Origin: Tuctoria greenei
Lineage: Eukaryota > Streptophyta > Magnoliopsida > Poales > Poaceae
Direction: 5' to 3'
Assembly: GCA_036927565.1 (NCBI GenBank)
Contig: JAYESD010000005.1
Coordinates: 85,042,301 to 85,106,300 of the forward strand
DNA length: 64,000 bases
The position numbers and the translations under genes are program-made. Position 1 is the stretch's first letter, and every line of letters begins with the position of its first letter. Of this stretch, positions 44,926 to 57,051 are shown one piece after another. A model generated the notes under the pieces. It had not been told where the DNA came from and made no database searches. It saw only the letters and a program-made list of their open reading frames with translations.

Positions 44926-46265
44926 TACCATGTGCTTTGCCCCTGCTGTCACTAACCTTTTGCAGGAATACAGTGATGTTTTTCTACATGAGGTACCAGC
45001 CGGGCTGCCACCATTGAGAAGGATTGAGCATCAGATTGACCTCATCCCTGGGGCTTCTTTGCCAAACCGATCACCATACAGGACCAACTCAGAGGAGACT
45101 AAGGAGATTCAATGACAAGTACAGGAATTACTTGACAAAGGTTATGTGTGTGAGTCCCTTAGTCCTTGCTCTGTTCCTGTTCTTTTGGTCCCAAAGAAAT
45201 ATTGATCATGGCGCATGTGTGTAGATTGTGGAGCAATTAATAACATTACCATTAGATATCGTCATCCTATTCCCAGGTCAGATGATATGATTGATGAACT
45301 TAGTGCCTCGATGATTTTCTCTTAAATGACTTGTGTAGTGGATACCACCAAATTCGCATGAAGCTAGGTGATGAATGGAAAATAATGTTTAAAACCAAGT
45401 TCGGTTTGTATGAGTGGTTAGTCATGCCTTTTGGTCTCACTAATGCACCTAGAACATTCATGAAATTAATGAATGAGGTTTTACGTGCTTTCATTGGAAG
45501 ATTTGTGGTAGTATATTTTGATGACATCTTGATCTATAGCACATCTCTAGAAGAGCATCTTGATCATCTCCATGCTGTTCTCAATGCTTTACGTGAGGCA
45601 TGCTTATTTGGTAACATTGACAAGTGCACCTTTTGCACAGATAGATTCTCTTTTCTTGGCTATGTTGTGACACCACAAGAAATTGAAGTCGATCAAGCCA
45701 AGGTGGAGGCAATAAACAGCTAGCTGACTCCTACCACGGTCACACAAGTACGAAGCTTTCTCGGACCTGCTGAATTCTATCGTCGTTTTGTGACGGACTT
45801 CAACACCATAGCAGGCCCACTGCATGAGCTTACAAAGAAAGGTGCTCCATTCACATGGGGCAAGGCGCAAGAGGTTGCATTTGAAACTTTGAAGAATAGG
45901 TTAACTTATACACCCCTTCTCCAATCACTAGATTTCAGTAAGACTTTTGAACTCGAATGTGATACTAGTGGTATTGGATTTGGAGGTGTCTTGTTGCAAG
46001 AGGGGAAACCTATTGCTTATTTTAGTGAGAAACTGAATGGGTCTAGTCTGAAATATTCCACTTACGATAAGGAATTATATGCACTAGTACGAACTTTTGG
46101 AAACATGGCAACATTATTTATGGCCTAAAGAATTTGTTATACATTCTGATCATGAATGTTTGAAGCACATTAAGTGCCAAAATAATCTGAACCATAGGCA
46201 TGCCAAGAAGGTAGAATTCATTAAGTCCTTTCTTTATGTCATCAAACACAAGAAATGAAAAGATA
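44926..46265 (+). pseudogene. Element E reverse transcriptase and RNase H (broken)
   Basis: RT blocks: DVFLHEVPAGLPPLRRIEHQ, PYRTNSEE, then after a TGA (45113) and a frameshift the RMCVDC and YRHPIPR blocks. Frame 45331-45723 is open through GYHQIRMKLGDEWK, LYEWLVMPFGLTNAPRTFM and the catalytic YFDD (45514-45525). A TAG at 45721 replaces a Trp-like codon before LTPTTVTQVRSFLG. RNase H: LECDTSGIGFGGVLLQEGK, KYSTYDKELYAL. A frame break near 46110 and a VDALSRR end (about 46275) close the domain. Confidence 0.9.
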
Positions 46266-47696
46266 ATGTCATTGTGGATGCCTTATCTCGTCGTTATAAT
46301 ATGTTGTCCCAACTTGATTTTAAGATCTTTGGCATGGAAACAATTAAAGAACAATATGCTTTTGTTGTTGATTTCAAAGATGTGCTGCTGCAATGTATAG
46401 AAGGAAAAACATGGAACAAGTTTGTTCTCACTAATGGTTTTGTGTTTCGAGCTAACAAATTGTGCATTCCAGCTGGTTCTGTGCATTTCTTACTATTGCA
46501 GGAAGCACATGGTGGAGGGTTGATGGGACACTTTGGTGTCAAGAAGACGGAAGACATCCTAGCAAGCCAATTCTTTTGGCCAAAGATGAGAAGAGATGTG
46601 GAGCGGTTTATTTCTCGTTGCACCACCTGTCAAAAAACTAAGTCCCGTCTTAATCCACATGGTTTATACATGCCTCTCCCTGTTCCTAATACTCCATGGA
46701 AGGATGTTTCTACGGATTTTGTTTTAGGATTGCCTAGAACAAAGAAGGGGAGGGATAGTATTTTTGATGTTGTGGACAGATTTTCTAAAATGGCACATTT
46801 CATACCATGCCACAAAACTGATGATGCTACTCATATTGCTGATTTGTTCTTTTGAGAAGTTGTTCGTTTGCATGGGGTCCCAAACACTATTGTTTCAGAT
46901 AGACATGCCAAATTTCTTAGTCATTTTTGGAAAACCTTATGTGCTAAGTTGGGGACAAAATTGCCCCTTTCTACCACTTGTCACCCTCAAACCGATGGAC
47001 AGACCGAAGTACTGAACCGTAGTTTATCTACCATGCTTAGGGTTGTTCTAAAACACAAGATCAAAATATAGGAAGAATGTTTGCCTCATATTGAATTTGT
47101 TTACAATCGTTCACTTCACTCTGCTACTAAATTGTGCCCTTTTCAGATTGTATATGGTTTTATACCTCGTGCTCCCATTGATCTTTTGTCTCTGTCACCT
47201 TAAGAGAAATTGAATTTTGATGATTCTCGCCGTGCTGAATTAATTCTTAAAATGCATGAGCAAACTAAAGCAAACATTGAGAGCATGAACGCTAAGTATC
47301 AACAAGCCGGTAGCAAGGGTAGAAAGCATGTTACTTTTGAACCTGGTGATTTGGTTTGGGTGCATTTGAGAAAGGATAGATTTCCTGATTTATGAAAAAT
47401 CTAAATTGCTACCTAGAGCTGTTGGACCCTTCAAAGTGCTTTGAAAAATTAATGATAATGCATATGAAATTGAGTTGTCTGCATATTTTGGGGTTACTTC
47501 CCCTTTTAATATTGCAGATTTGAAACCATATGAGAGCGAGGAAGACACGCTTGAGTCAAGGATGACTCAATTGCAAGAAGGGGAGGATGATGAGGACATC
47601 GCTACCATTAATACAACCACAACAACAGCTCATTCACCACTTGCGGCTAATCAAGGTCCAATGATACGCGCTCGTGCACGTGAACTTAATTATTAG
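46266..47696 (+). pseudogene. Element E integrase with C-terminal tail entering the 3' LTR (broken)
   Basis: HHCC module (HGGGLMGHFGVKKTEDIL, then CTTCQKTKSRL, about 46505-46640). Catalytic core: D in VSTDFVLGLPRTKKGRDS, D in VSDRHAKFLSHFWKT and E in DGQTEVLNRSLS. Stops: TGA 46853-46855, TAG 47069-47071 and TAA near 47201. Then GDLVWVHLRKDRFPDL. The tail (47475-47696) reads LESRMTQLQEGEDDEDIATI and crosses into the LTR at 47588, ending RARARELNY at a TAG. The 5' LTR has CAG at the matching codon (41297-41299). In CRM elements this tail carries the CR motif linked to centromere targeting. Confidence 0.88.
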
Positions 47697-48512
47697 GTGA
47701 ATTCATTTCTGACTGTTCAAACTAATTATCATTCAAATGGAGAACTAATAAATCCTTGTGATGACCTTGTTATTATTATGTGCTTGGGAATTGATCTAGC
47801 TAGGAGGAATGGAGGGATTAATGTAATGAAGACTGCTCCACCTGATGGGTCCTCGTAACTGCAGCACGTACCAGCTTAAAATGGGCATAAATTTCAACTC
47901 CCAAGATTGTTTAATGCAAATAATTACTTGCCGGAAGGATCTGTTCGTCTACTTTCCAATGGATCAAGAATCAAAGGCAGATGACATTTGAGCTGCCCAG
48001 AAAAGGCCGAACAAGACTCGTGACTCCATCTCGTGTTATAGTCTTCATCCTCTATATAAGCAACTAGCAGCCATAGGAAGAACTTGGGCTTTGTGTTTTG
48101 TAAGTTTAGCCATTGCTACTTCCTTGTAACGCAAGTGTCGACGAGACCTTCCGATTACTTGAATCGGAACCCCAACTTATCACACCCGTGAGTGTTTGCT
48201 TGTTATCTTGTTCTTACTTGTTCTTTGATTTCTTGCAGGTTCAAGGCTGTTGTTAGCATGGCAAGAACAACAACAGGAGCCGGTGTAACTATAACTAAGG
48301 TGCAGCACCCTTGTGGTTGTTGTAGTCAGGTAGCACAACGTCAACCTCCACCCAAATCATAGTTATCAGGAGACGGTGTAACTGTCGCTCAAGGCGCCAC
48401 ACGATTCTGGTTGTGGTAGTCAGGCAGCCAACATCGACCTCCACCAAATTCGTTCACCACCAACATATCTCATCAAAACATAGGGCATCCCCCGTACACG
48501 TTGGGTTCATGA
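47588..48512 (+). repeat. Element E 3' LTR
   Basis: TGATGAGGAC...GGGTTCATGA, 925 bases, collinear with 41189-42112. The terminal CA has changed to GA. TATATAAG at 48053-48060. Preceded by PPT agaaggggagga (47576-47587). Confidence 0.92.
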
Positions 48513-50066
48513 CGACGTAAGGTCCGACTTGCTTTGTCTAGGTCCGACTTGCTTTGGCTAGGTCTGACTGCTTTGTCTAGGTCCGAATTGCTTTGGCTAG
48601 GTCTGACTAGCTTTGGTCTCCAGTGCTAGGTCCTGCTAGCTTTGGTAAGCTACGACTCAAAATCTAGTTAGTTTTGGCAAGGTCTGGAGCTAGATTGTAA
48701 TGGTTCTGCTTTTACCTTGCAATGTTTTAAACTTGCTTTACACTTATGGAAAGTTTGCTTAGTATTATTTTACTATGCTTTTATGTGTTTTGGCTGATCA
48801 TGGCCGTTAATGTTTTGCTATGGTTTGCAACATGCTTATGTGAGGTGCTCACATAAGGTGACGTGGTTATCGGACTAACGAGAGTCAAGTCGAGGACTTG
48901 GGCTCGCAAAGGATGGCTATTTATTAATGTGCAGGTGTTGCTTAAGTTCAAGACATGGCTGTTGACGGGATCCATTGAAATAGTCTTAGGGAGAAGATGA
49001 GGTTCAACAACCATGTTTTGGAGGAATTGTGGTTGAGTTGATCGGTTGGTCTCGCAACACTTTTGGATCAAGAACAATGCATATGAAGGTATTGTGGATG
49101 TCGTTTGAAGGTGTTTGCATGTGTGCATGAAGTGCATGGATATGCTTACATGGTTTCTAGGCGTGATGAAGAGATGTGGACGTAAAGAATTGGCCAGAAA
49201 GGTCCAACCAACTTGGTTATGGACTCAGGCTGCGGCTGGTTCGGGTTTGACTCAAATGTGGAAAGAATTGAGTTGGTTATGATAGGATTTCGTGTGGGTC
49301 ACGAAGTTTAGTTGTTTTTGGAATGTGGGATACATTCCTAGTATGTTTTGGAAGTCTTAAGATTGCTTCTATCTATGTATAGATAGTCCTGAGTAGTTAT
49401 GGAAAGTTTTTGTTGAATCTGACTAGGATTTGAGTCCTAATGAGGATAGGGTTCGCGTAAGGGCTAGTTATATAAGAAAGGGAGGCCAAAGCTCTTTCTG
49501 CACGACTTTAGGGCTGTTCCTTTTGTGTTTCGATCAATAAAATTCGTAGTATAAAGGAGCTTTTGTGTCTTGTTCGTCCGACTTGTTTCTATCAAGTCTT
49601 TCTCGTTGAGTTTCTGTACATCACTATCTTTCTTTGGTGGTTTTATCATAACTCGAGTTTTACAGATCCAATTGACATAATTCTTTTCGGGTTGTCTTCA
49701 TAAATTGATTATATATCATCTGTAAAAATTTCATGGTCATTGGATTTGTGTTTTGGATCTACACGAGTTTCTTTTCAGTGTTGTAGAACTAGTTTTTCTC
49801 GGGTAGAACATATTGACCTTCGTTCAATCTTTCAATCATAACTTGAGTTTTTCTCGACGGATTTTTGTGATTTTTGTTGTGACATCTTTGTAACTTGGTT
49901 CTCCACAATCTATACTGGTTTTGTCACAATTGATCACGTTTAGATTAACAGATTTCTTAACAGATTGATTCTCTACCGAGGGGTTTTTGTTGTTTCTGCT
50001 GAAAAGGTTTTAATTTACCATTCACCCGCTCCTCTGGTAGCTTTTCACGTGCTTTTTGATTCTACA
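48513..50066 (+). repeat. Element D 3' LTR, distal segment
   Basis: Resumes the LTR of D after E (CGACGTAAGGTCCGAC...), with the tandem repeats, TATATAA at about 49470 and AATAAA near 49537. It ends ATTCTACA and is followed by GACTT. Frames such as 48781-49137 (minus) are chance. Confidence 0.92.
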
Positions 50067-52452
50067 GACTTGTCCGGTCCCTGTTACGGACTAGTCCGGC
50101 CTGCTGAAATCCACTCAAATTCTATTACTCTTCCACGATTGGTTATTGGGTAATTGCCTTAATTGGGCTGAAGAACTTCGTGCCCAACCTTGGAGGAGCT
50201 CAAGTGAACCCCACCTCGGTCCCTACTCTTCCCCCACCGAAATCCACTTGGAATTCACCCCAGAACCCTACCTCTCCATCCCTATATAAACAACCCAATA
50301 CCCTCACCTCTCCATCCTTTGAGAAAAACCCTCGCTATCGTTCCTTGATCGTGTGCCGCCATCAAGAAGGAGCCCAGGAGCAAGGAGAAGAAGGTGAAGA
50401 GAGAAGGATCAGTCAAGCTCAACCTTTGTCAACTTTTCAACATCAGCATTCTTTAGAAACCAATTGGTCATCAACACACCTCATCAATCCCTAGACGTCA
50501 AAATTCAAGTGTTGCATTCAATCTTCGACCCTTGGATCCCTAGACACGTGGTACATCCTCTACATCCACTTTTCCACGTGAAATTAAACTTAAATTCTCG
50601 CTGATCAGAAAAACCTAAATTCACAGTTATGACCAGGGTGACTAGTCCGGCCCTGATACCGGACTTGTCCGGCCTTTGAATCTATTAAATGTTGAATTAA
50701 ATCAAAATTGACTCAAATCAATTCCAAACTTGCTCGAACTAATTAGAAACCATTGTAACTAGTTAGTAAACATTAATAGCAACTCATTAACAAGTTTTAC
50801 CTCAAAATTGTATTAATCAATCATATCATGGCATATTGAGTAATATATGAGCATATATTGATTGTAATGTTATTTTGTATGTTTGTCGCACGGAATAGAA
50901 GGTCTCGCTGTAGAGAGTGCTTTCGAGGACCTATAGAACCAGAACTTTGAAACCTTCGATCCTAACCAAGCTCAAGAGCAAGGCAAGGGTCCTTGACCAT
51001 TTTGATCTAGGTTTTTAAATGTTTTGTTTTCAAAATTGCATGCTTGTGTCACTTGATGGGAAAACCCAATTATAGAAGTTTACTAGCTTTGTATGACCAC
51101 CCTTGTCACTTGAACACCATGTAGAGAGTCGGGAAGGGTATATTACACTTTTGCCTTGCTATACTCAATTGGGTTTGGGAAACTATCATATTGCTTAGTT
51201 ATGAACTATTGAACACCTGAATGATGATAATTGATAATAATGACCCTTTAGCGACATGGTGTCTAGGGATCTAAGCAAGCTGGTTATGTGGGATGGGTTG
51301 TACTATTTCGGTGGTTTTGCTTGCTTAAGATCTAAGGACCAGTTCGTGGAGTGACCATCCAGGATTTACAGTGCCACCACAGGGCCAAGTATTGGTGCAG
51401 CTTAGCTGACTAATTAGTGTATTGCCAGTACTATTTGGAACATTAAGGAAAGCTCGGGGAAGGGGTAGTCGGATGGGTTTTTAGAGATTTTTGGGACTAC
51501 CCTGGGATCCGAATGGCTCAAGAGGGAGCCCTTGGTTGGATGTGCTTAGTTAGAGACAACACCACCGGTGAAACCTCAGTGGCGTCTAAATATGCTAGTA
51601 ATCACTTTGTAAAGGCTATTTTGTGATCTCTTGGATGCACACCTAAGGAAGTGTGAGACGACATAATTGAGATTCAATAGTCATCGAAAGGTGATGGAAT
51701 CACGAACTTGTGGGCAATGTGGTACAACCTCTGTAGAGTGTGTTTAAAACTATCATGATAGCCGTGCTCCCAAACATGAGCAACCTGGACCCTCACATGA
51801 TTATAATATGGACCTTGAACATGGTTTAATGGCTGGAATTAATTTGGGAATCGGTAATGGTTTATTAATTGGCTTTGGTATATGGAGTTGATAAAATTGA
51901 GTCGGATGAGCAATTATGAGTTGATTATGGATTATTATTGCTGGTATTGGTTACTTAAGTTGAAATTAATGTTATTTGGGTTATTTTGGGAAGAACCACA
52001 CTTAATGATCATATAATTGCATTTTCAACTGTTTTGGATGTACATTTACGCAATTAGCCATTGTTTATTATCATTCCTTGTTTAAGCTACATGCCATACT
52101 TTCCCACACTTGCTGAGTACGACATGTGCTCACCCTTGCTATTCCCCGAACAAATTCAAACGCAGATGACAACATGAAGAACCAGGAGGTCTTTGAGGAG
52201 TTCTAGGCGTGCGTGTTACCGTCAAGCTTGCCTGTGGAGTTTGGAGTCTTACTGTTTAGTGTTTTCTGCTGCAATTTCTTAGAGCTTGTATTCGAGACTA
52301 TTTGGTTTGTAATAAGGTACTATTAATAGTGTTATTATTCGAGACATGGTTTAAATCTTTTTATCGTTCATGAATCACTTGTGTATGTGTGTTAAACATC
52401 CTGGGCACACATATGCATCACGCTTGGTTCATTTTCAGAACCGGGTGTCACA
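50067..52452 (+). repeat. Element B 3' LTR, distal segment
   Basis: Collinear with 2470-4021 plus 18518-19327. It holds the uninterrupted site of A (ACCTA, 51641-51645), TATATAAA at 50283-50290 and the terminus GGGTGTCACA. No gene. Confidence 0.93.
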
Positions 52453-52457
52453 TTGTG

Positions 52458-53032
52458 AGAGGAGCATGTGAACCTGCAACTGTCTTAGCATGCCTACAAG
52501 AAGAGCACACAATATCTTCGTCCCCTTTAAGCTTAGGCATCCCACGTATGTGATCAAGAGCACTAACACGCATGAGATGATCAAAGCCTACGTCACCAAG
52601 TCTACGATGCCAAAAATATAAGTCTTTTGAATCATTAGCAACTAGACACCTATGCTTAGAGGATGACATATCAAAATCAGCTTTAAAAACACTTCCAAAC
52701 TGAGACATGTTAAAAATGAGCTCACTATTTGAATCTACAACCTTGCAGCAATTTTTAGTGAAAATAATTTCCAGATTTTCATCTAGCAATTGTGAAACAG
52801 AAAGCAAGTTGTATTTCAAATTTTTAACAAGTGCCACATCCTTCAAAGTGTAGTGATTATTTACTCTAAGTGGACCATTAGAAACTATAGGAGTTGAAGA
52901 ATTATTACCAAAAGTAATATTCTCTACACATGATGCAAAAAAGAGGGAGGAGAACCATTCTTTGTGACCGATCATGTTGCATTAGCAACCTGAATCCACA
53001 ATACAAATGTTACCCTTTCTCAATCGTGTAAC
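52458..53032 (-). pseudogene. Element F protease and GAG-pre-integrase region (broken)
   Basis: Minus-strand continuation of F right of B. The protease catalytic block, CIVDSGC, lies at about 53000-53020, followed by a TAA. The frame then runs through NHYTLKDVALVKNLKYNLLSV and MSQFGSVF to the zinc-binding WHRRLGD...CSSC module and APLTM, where B is inserted. His in the WHRRLGH block has become Asp. Joined to 2021 it gives the expected copia order. Confidence 0.88.
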
Positions 53033-55297
53033 CTACAAATAAGCACAATATATCGATGACTCAATATTGGGGTTAGTCAAAAGGCATTTAGGAATCCAAT
53101 ACTGAGTCACACGACGTCCAGCAGGAATAACACGAGAAAGCTGAGATAAAACAACAGGATTATGAGCCAAAGTTTGAGGATTTTTGTACCCAACTACTGA
53201 CCTACGAGGTGTTACATGTGTAGCACTAAAAACAGTAGTTTTGTGAGCAAACTTTGCATGTTTTTGACTCATAACAACAGGTTGCATGTTTTTGGCATTC
53301 GATTTAGCATGTGCAGCAAATTTTGCATGAGAGTTATGAGATCTATCTTGCATTCTTTCCTTTTTTTGTTGTTTAGCTAGTCTATAACAAAATCTATGAC
53401 ATGATCATCTCTACCACAGTAGGTACAATGAAATTTAATTTTGTGTTCATGTCTAGATGAGCAAGCAACATGTTTATTAGAAACTGAATGAGACATCACT
53501 CCTGTATATTTGAAAACCACTTCTTTATGTTTAGGAACTGTTTGAATCAAACCACTTCCTAATGACTTTACAATTTTGGTGGATGTGCCTTAGCATGAGC
53601 ATGAGAATCAAAATCTAAATCAGTTTTATCATTGCAAACTTGGAAGAATTCAGCATCAAGTTTAGATTTTTATTTCCATTACAAAATCGCTCTAGTGTCC
53701 TATTCATATCATCAAGTTTCTTAAACAAGTCTAGGCAGTTTTCACATGAAGTTTTTCCTTTTAGTTTGCAATTAGAACAATATTTAACTTCATGAGAATG
53801 TTAAGCATTGTTCAATATAGAAATATCATTCATAGCATCGTGTAGTTTCTTGTCAAGATCATTACAAGTAGAATAATGCAAATCAATTGTAGAACAACAA
53901 GCATCTTTCAAGTTTTTATCATTAAGTGCCGCAAGTTTTTTGTTTTTTTTCTATTTCAAGTTCAAGCTTATCAAGTGTGGAGGTGTGCGCACTTCTTAAA
54001 GAGGACAATTGTTCATATATAAGCTCACATGAGGAACAAGAATCATCACTAGGAATCTAGGATCTTAAATGATTAATTTCAGATTCTAGTGATTCAATTT
54101 TAACAGCATTGTTCCTATGTTTTTGTCCTTTTTCTTAATTACAATAATGGCACGAGAAATAGCATCACACATTTCTTCGCAAGTTTGACATACCTCTTCA
54201 TCATCACTGTTGTGTTCTGCCTCCTCCATACTTGATCTTGAGTTGCCCGCCATGAAGCACAAGTTCGTCAAATTCTCTTCATCTTTGTCACTTTCGATGT
54301 CCACGTCTCTCGATCCAAGTTCTTGAAGTGCGGAGATAAAATTGTTTACCAATTGGCGACCTGTAAACCCTCCTTCTTCTTGTTGTTGTTTGCAGAGGAG
54401 GACTTGAACTTTATTTGGTTCTCATCATGGGAAGTAGGACCTGAAAGATTAGGGCAATCTGTATGAAAATGTCCTGTCTTACCACATTCGAAGCATCATT
54501 GAGAACCGACACTTCCTCTCCTGCTAGTTCTCACATTTTGCAATGCTTTTGAGAACCGAGTAGAGAGATGTGCTAGCTCCTCCTCTAGAAACTCTTCAAT
54601 CTGTTCAAGGGTTAGGGAGGACAACAAAGCAAGTGTACCACATGACGAAGATTGACTAGAGCTAGGCATGTCACATTGTGAAACAAATGCAAGAGACTTG
54701 TTGTGGTTCTTACGTGATATTATGTCGATTTCATGAGTTTTTAACTTGGAATATAGAACATATAATGTAAGTGTACTCATGACACTTGGTTCACGATGAA
54801 ACTTTCATCTCCCAAATTGACATGTATAAAGCACTTAGTAATTGCCTAGCATTTTCAGCATCTGAAACATTGACATTACGCAAGTTGCTGAGAATTTTGT
54901 TAAAACGAGCAAAGAGATCATCGGTTGACTCATCAGGTTGCATCTTGAAGCGCATGTATTCTTTTTTGAACATGTCTTGTCTTACCTCCTTGATAGTGTT
55001 GGATTCTTCATGATAATCACATAGAGCTTTCCAAACATCGTATGCAGATCGGAGGTGTGCAACTCGCTCAAAGTCGCTTTGAGTTAATCGTTGTATGATC
55101 AAGTTTCGCGCCTTGTTGTTGTCGACATCTCTCATGTTCGTAGTGGTGACTTGATCGTTTAGTTGCACGTCATAAGTCTTGTACACCTTTTCCCATATTG
55201 CGAAGCCTTGCGCCTGCATGAAGGCCTCCATACATGCCTTCCAAACCTGAAAATCAATGCCACTAAACACACAAGGTTTTGCGGAGTATTTCTCCAT
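53033..55297 (-). pseudogene. Element F gag (broken)
   Basis: Start ATG at 55297 (MEKYSAKPCVFSGIDFQVW), homologous to the A start at 5782. Frame 54791-55297 covers the N-terminal capsid region (LRSAYDVWKALCDYHEESN, EVRQDMFKKEYM, ARFNKILSNLR). Frame 54496-54780 continues (THEIDIISRKN, EQIEEFLEEELA). The first knuckle region near 54470-54520 is damaged, and 54086-54352 follows. The lysine-rich middle (53360-54085) has many frame breaks. The second knuckle is readable near 53400-53440. Frame 53033-53353 ends in TAG, the same stop position as in A. Confidence 0.88.
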
Positions 55298-55343
55298 GAT
55301 GATTAGTCCAAACACGTGCAAATCACAAAGATTAGAGCATCGT

Positions 55344-55356
55344 GGCTCTGATACCA
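55344..55356 (-). other. Primer binding site of element F
   Basis: Plus strand ggctctgatacca, the reverse complement of TGGTATCAGAGCC, two bases from the LTR end at 55359. Confidence 0.9.
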
Positions 55357-55358
55357 AT

Positions 55359-57051
55359 TGTAGGATGGAAGAGCACATGAAAAGCTACCAGAGGGGGGTG
55401 AATGGTAGATTTAAACTTTTTCAGCGGAAGCAACAAAAAACCCCTGGCAGAAAATCAATCTTTAAGAAATCGCGTGCACAACTGATCTAAACATGTTCAA
55501 TCGTGACAAAAGTAGTAGATATTATAGTGAATCAAGTCACGAGTACACGACAACAAGTCAAAGAAAACTGTTGAGAAAAACTCAAGTTATGATCAAAAGA
55601 TCAAACAAAGGTCAATCTGTTCTGCCCGAGAAAAAACAGATCTGCAATACTGCAAAGAAACTCGTGAAGATCAGAAACACAAATCAAATGATCATGAAAT
55701 TTTCATAGATTATATATAGTAAATTTGTGAAGACAACCCAAAAAGAATCACATCAATTGGATCTGTAAAACTGGAGGTAAAAACACCAACACAATATAGT
55801 GTTGTGCAGAAACTCGACGAGAAAAACTTATCTAAAACAAGTCTGATGAACAAGGCACAAAGCTCCTCTAAACTATGAATTTTATTGATCAAAACACAAG
55901 AGGAACAGCCCAAAGTCATGTCACCACGATATCTAGCCTCCCTTTCTTATATAACCAGCCCTAAGGCCAACTCAATCTAAAGTAGGACTCTAATCCTACT
56001 CAGTTTCAACCGAAACTTTCCATAACTGCTCAAGACTCTTCTATACGCAGATAGAAGCAATCTTAAGACTTCCAAACACCTTAGGAACGTATACCACATT
56101 CCTAAAACAAGTCAACTTCGTGAACCACACTAAGTCTAACCAAAACCAACTCAAATCTTTCCATAATCGAACCATAACCACCTCTGCTGCAGCATGAGGC
56201 ATATTCCAGTCGGTTGGACCTTTTTGACCAATTCTTGACCTCCACTTCACTTCATTACGACTTGGAACCATGTTGCCACGTCCATGCACTCCTTGCACAC
56301 GTGCAAACACCTTCAAACAACGTCCACGATACCTTCATATGCATTGTTCTTGACCCAAACATGTTGCGTGACCTCCTGATCAACTCAACCACAATTCCTC
56401 TCGAACTTGGTTGTTGAACCTCATCTTCTCCCTAAGACTAGTTCAGTGGATCCCGTCACCAGCAATGTCTTGAACTCAAGCAACACTTGCACATGAACAA
56501 ACAACTAATTCTTTGGAGCCCAAGTCCTCAACTTGACTAACCTTAGTCCGATAACCACAAAACCTTATGTGATCACCTCACATAAGCATGATGCAAACAT
56601 AGCAAGATAATACCAGCCTTAACCACCAAAACACACCAAAAACTTAGCAAATGAATACTAAGCAAACCTTACCATAAGCGTAAAGCAAGTTTGAAACATT
56701 GCAAGTTAAAAGCAGAACCATTGTGATCTTGCACCGGACCATGCGCCGGACCTAACCAAAGCTAATCGGACCTTGCGCCAGACTTGTCGGACCTCACGTT
56801 GGACATAGCCAAAGCATGCTGGACCTATCGTTTGACATTGCAGGAGCTATCCAAAACATGTCGGGCCTATCATCGAACCTTGCCGGAGCTACCCAAAACA
56901 AGTCGGACCTATTGTCGGATTTTGTCGGAGCTACCCAAAGCATGTCGAACCTATTGTCGTCAGAGCACGAACATGGATGAGAAGGGTGTATCGGTAATAT
57001 TCAAAACTTTTATCATAATAACTAATGTATTCAGCAGACATAGGTCTCATA
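55359..57051 (-). repeat. Element F 5' LTR
   Basis: Minus-strand copy of the copia LTR, 1693 bases, ending CCTACA at 55359. Its start is at about 57051, where TG has become TA (plus-strand ggtctcata). U3 repeats (56720-56960), a TATA-like ttatataa (about 55949, minus strand) and an AATAAA-type signal at 55876-55885 are present. Beyond 57051 the sequence is an LTR of the C/H type. Confidence 0.92.

Larger units (their letters stand above)
41189..48512 (+). mobile_element. Element E: CRM-type (centromeric) Ty3/gypsy chromovirus
   Basis: 7324 bases with LTRs of 924 and 925 bases starting TGATGAGGACATC, a PBS for initiator tRNA-Met, gag with a CCHC knuckle, a protease, RT, RNase H and an integrase. 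The reading frame continues across the PPT into the 3' LTR (…RARARELNY…). LTR length, total length, LTR start and the polyprotein running into the LTR are features I associate with CRM/CRR elements of grasses, which concentrate in centromeres. The copy is broken by stops and frameshifts. Confidence 0.85.
35409..50066 (+). mobile_element. Element D: deletion derivative of the same SIRE-type copia family, carrying element E
   Basis: TGTGATACCTATG...ATTCTACA with TSD GACTT. The 5' LTR is truncated at about 37015 and joins directly to sequence equivalent to 8148 in A. The LTR end, PBS, all of gag and the protease active site are therefore missing. Integrase, RT and RNase H remnants follow (37016-40025), then a 3' tail and a 3' LTR split by element E (41031-41188 and 48513-50066). 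D cannot prime or package by itself. Confidence 0.92.
2022..52452 (+). mobile_element. Element B: Tekay-type Ty3/gypsy chromovirus carrying nested insertions A, C and D (and J, E inside them)
   Basis: B is a full-length but degenerate chromovirus. Its parts are a 5' LTR (2022-4021 plus 18518-19327), a PBS matching initiator tRNA-Met (19331-19343), a leader ORF, gag, protease, RT, RNase H, integrase and a C-terminal chromodomain. A polypurine tract with a run of G (34941-34950) leads into the 3' LTR (34957-35408 plus 50067-52452). The order RT-RNase H-integrase-chromodomain places it in the chromoviruses. The long LTR of about 2.8 kb and the polyprotein end around LETNERVTRNKM and EATWKL fit the Tekay/Del clade. 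B sits in copia element F in the opposite orientation, flanked by TTGTG. Confidence 0.9.
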
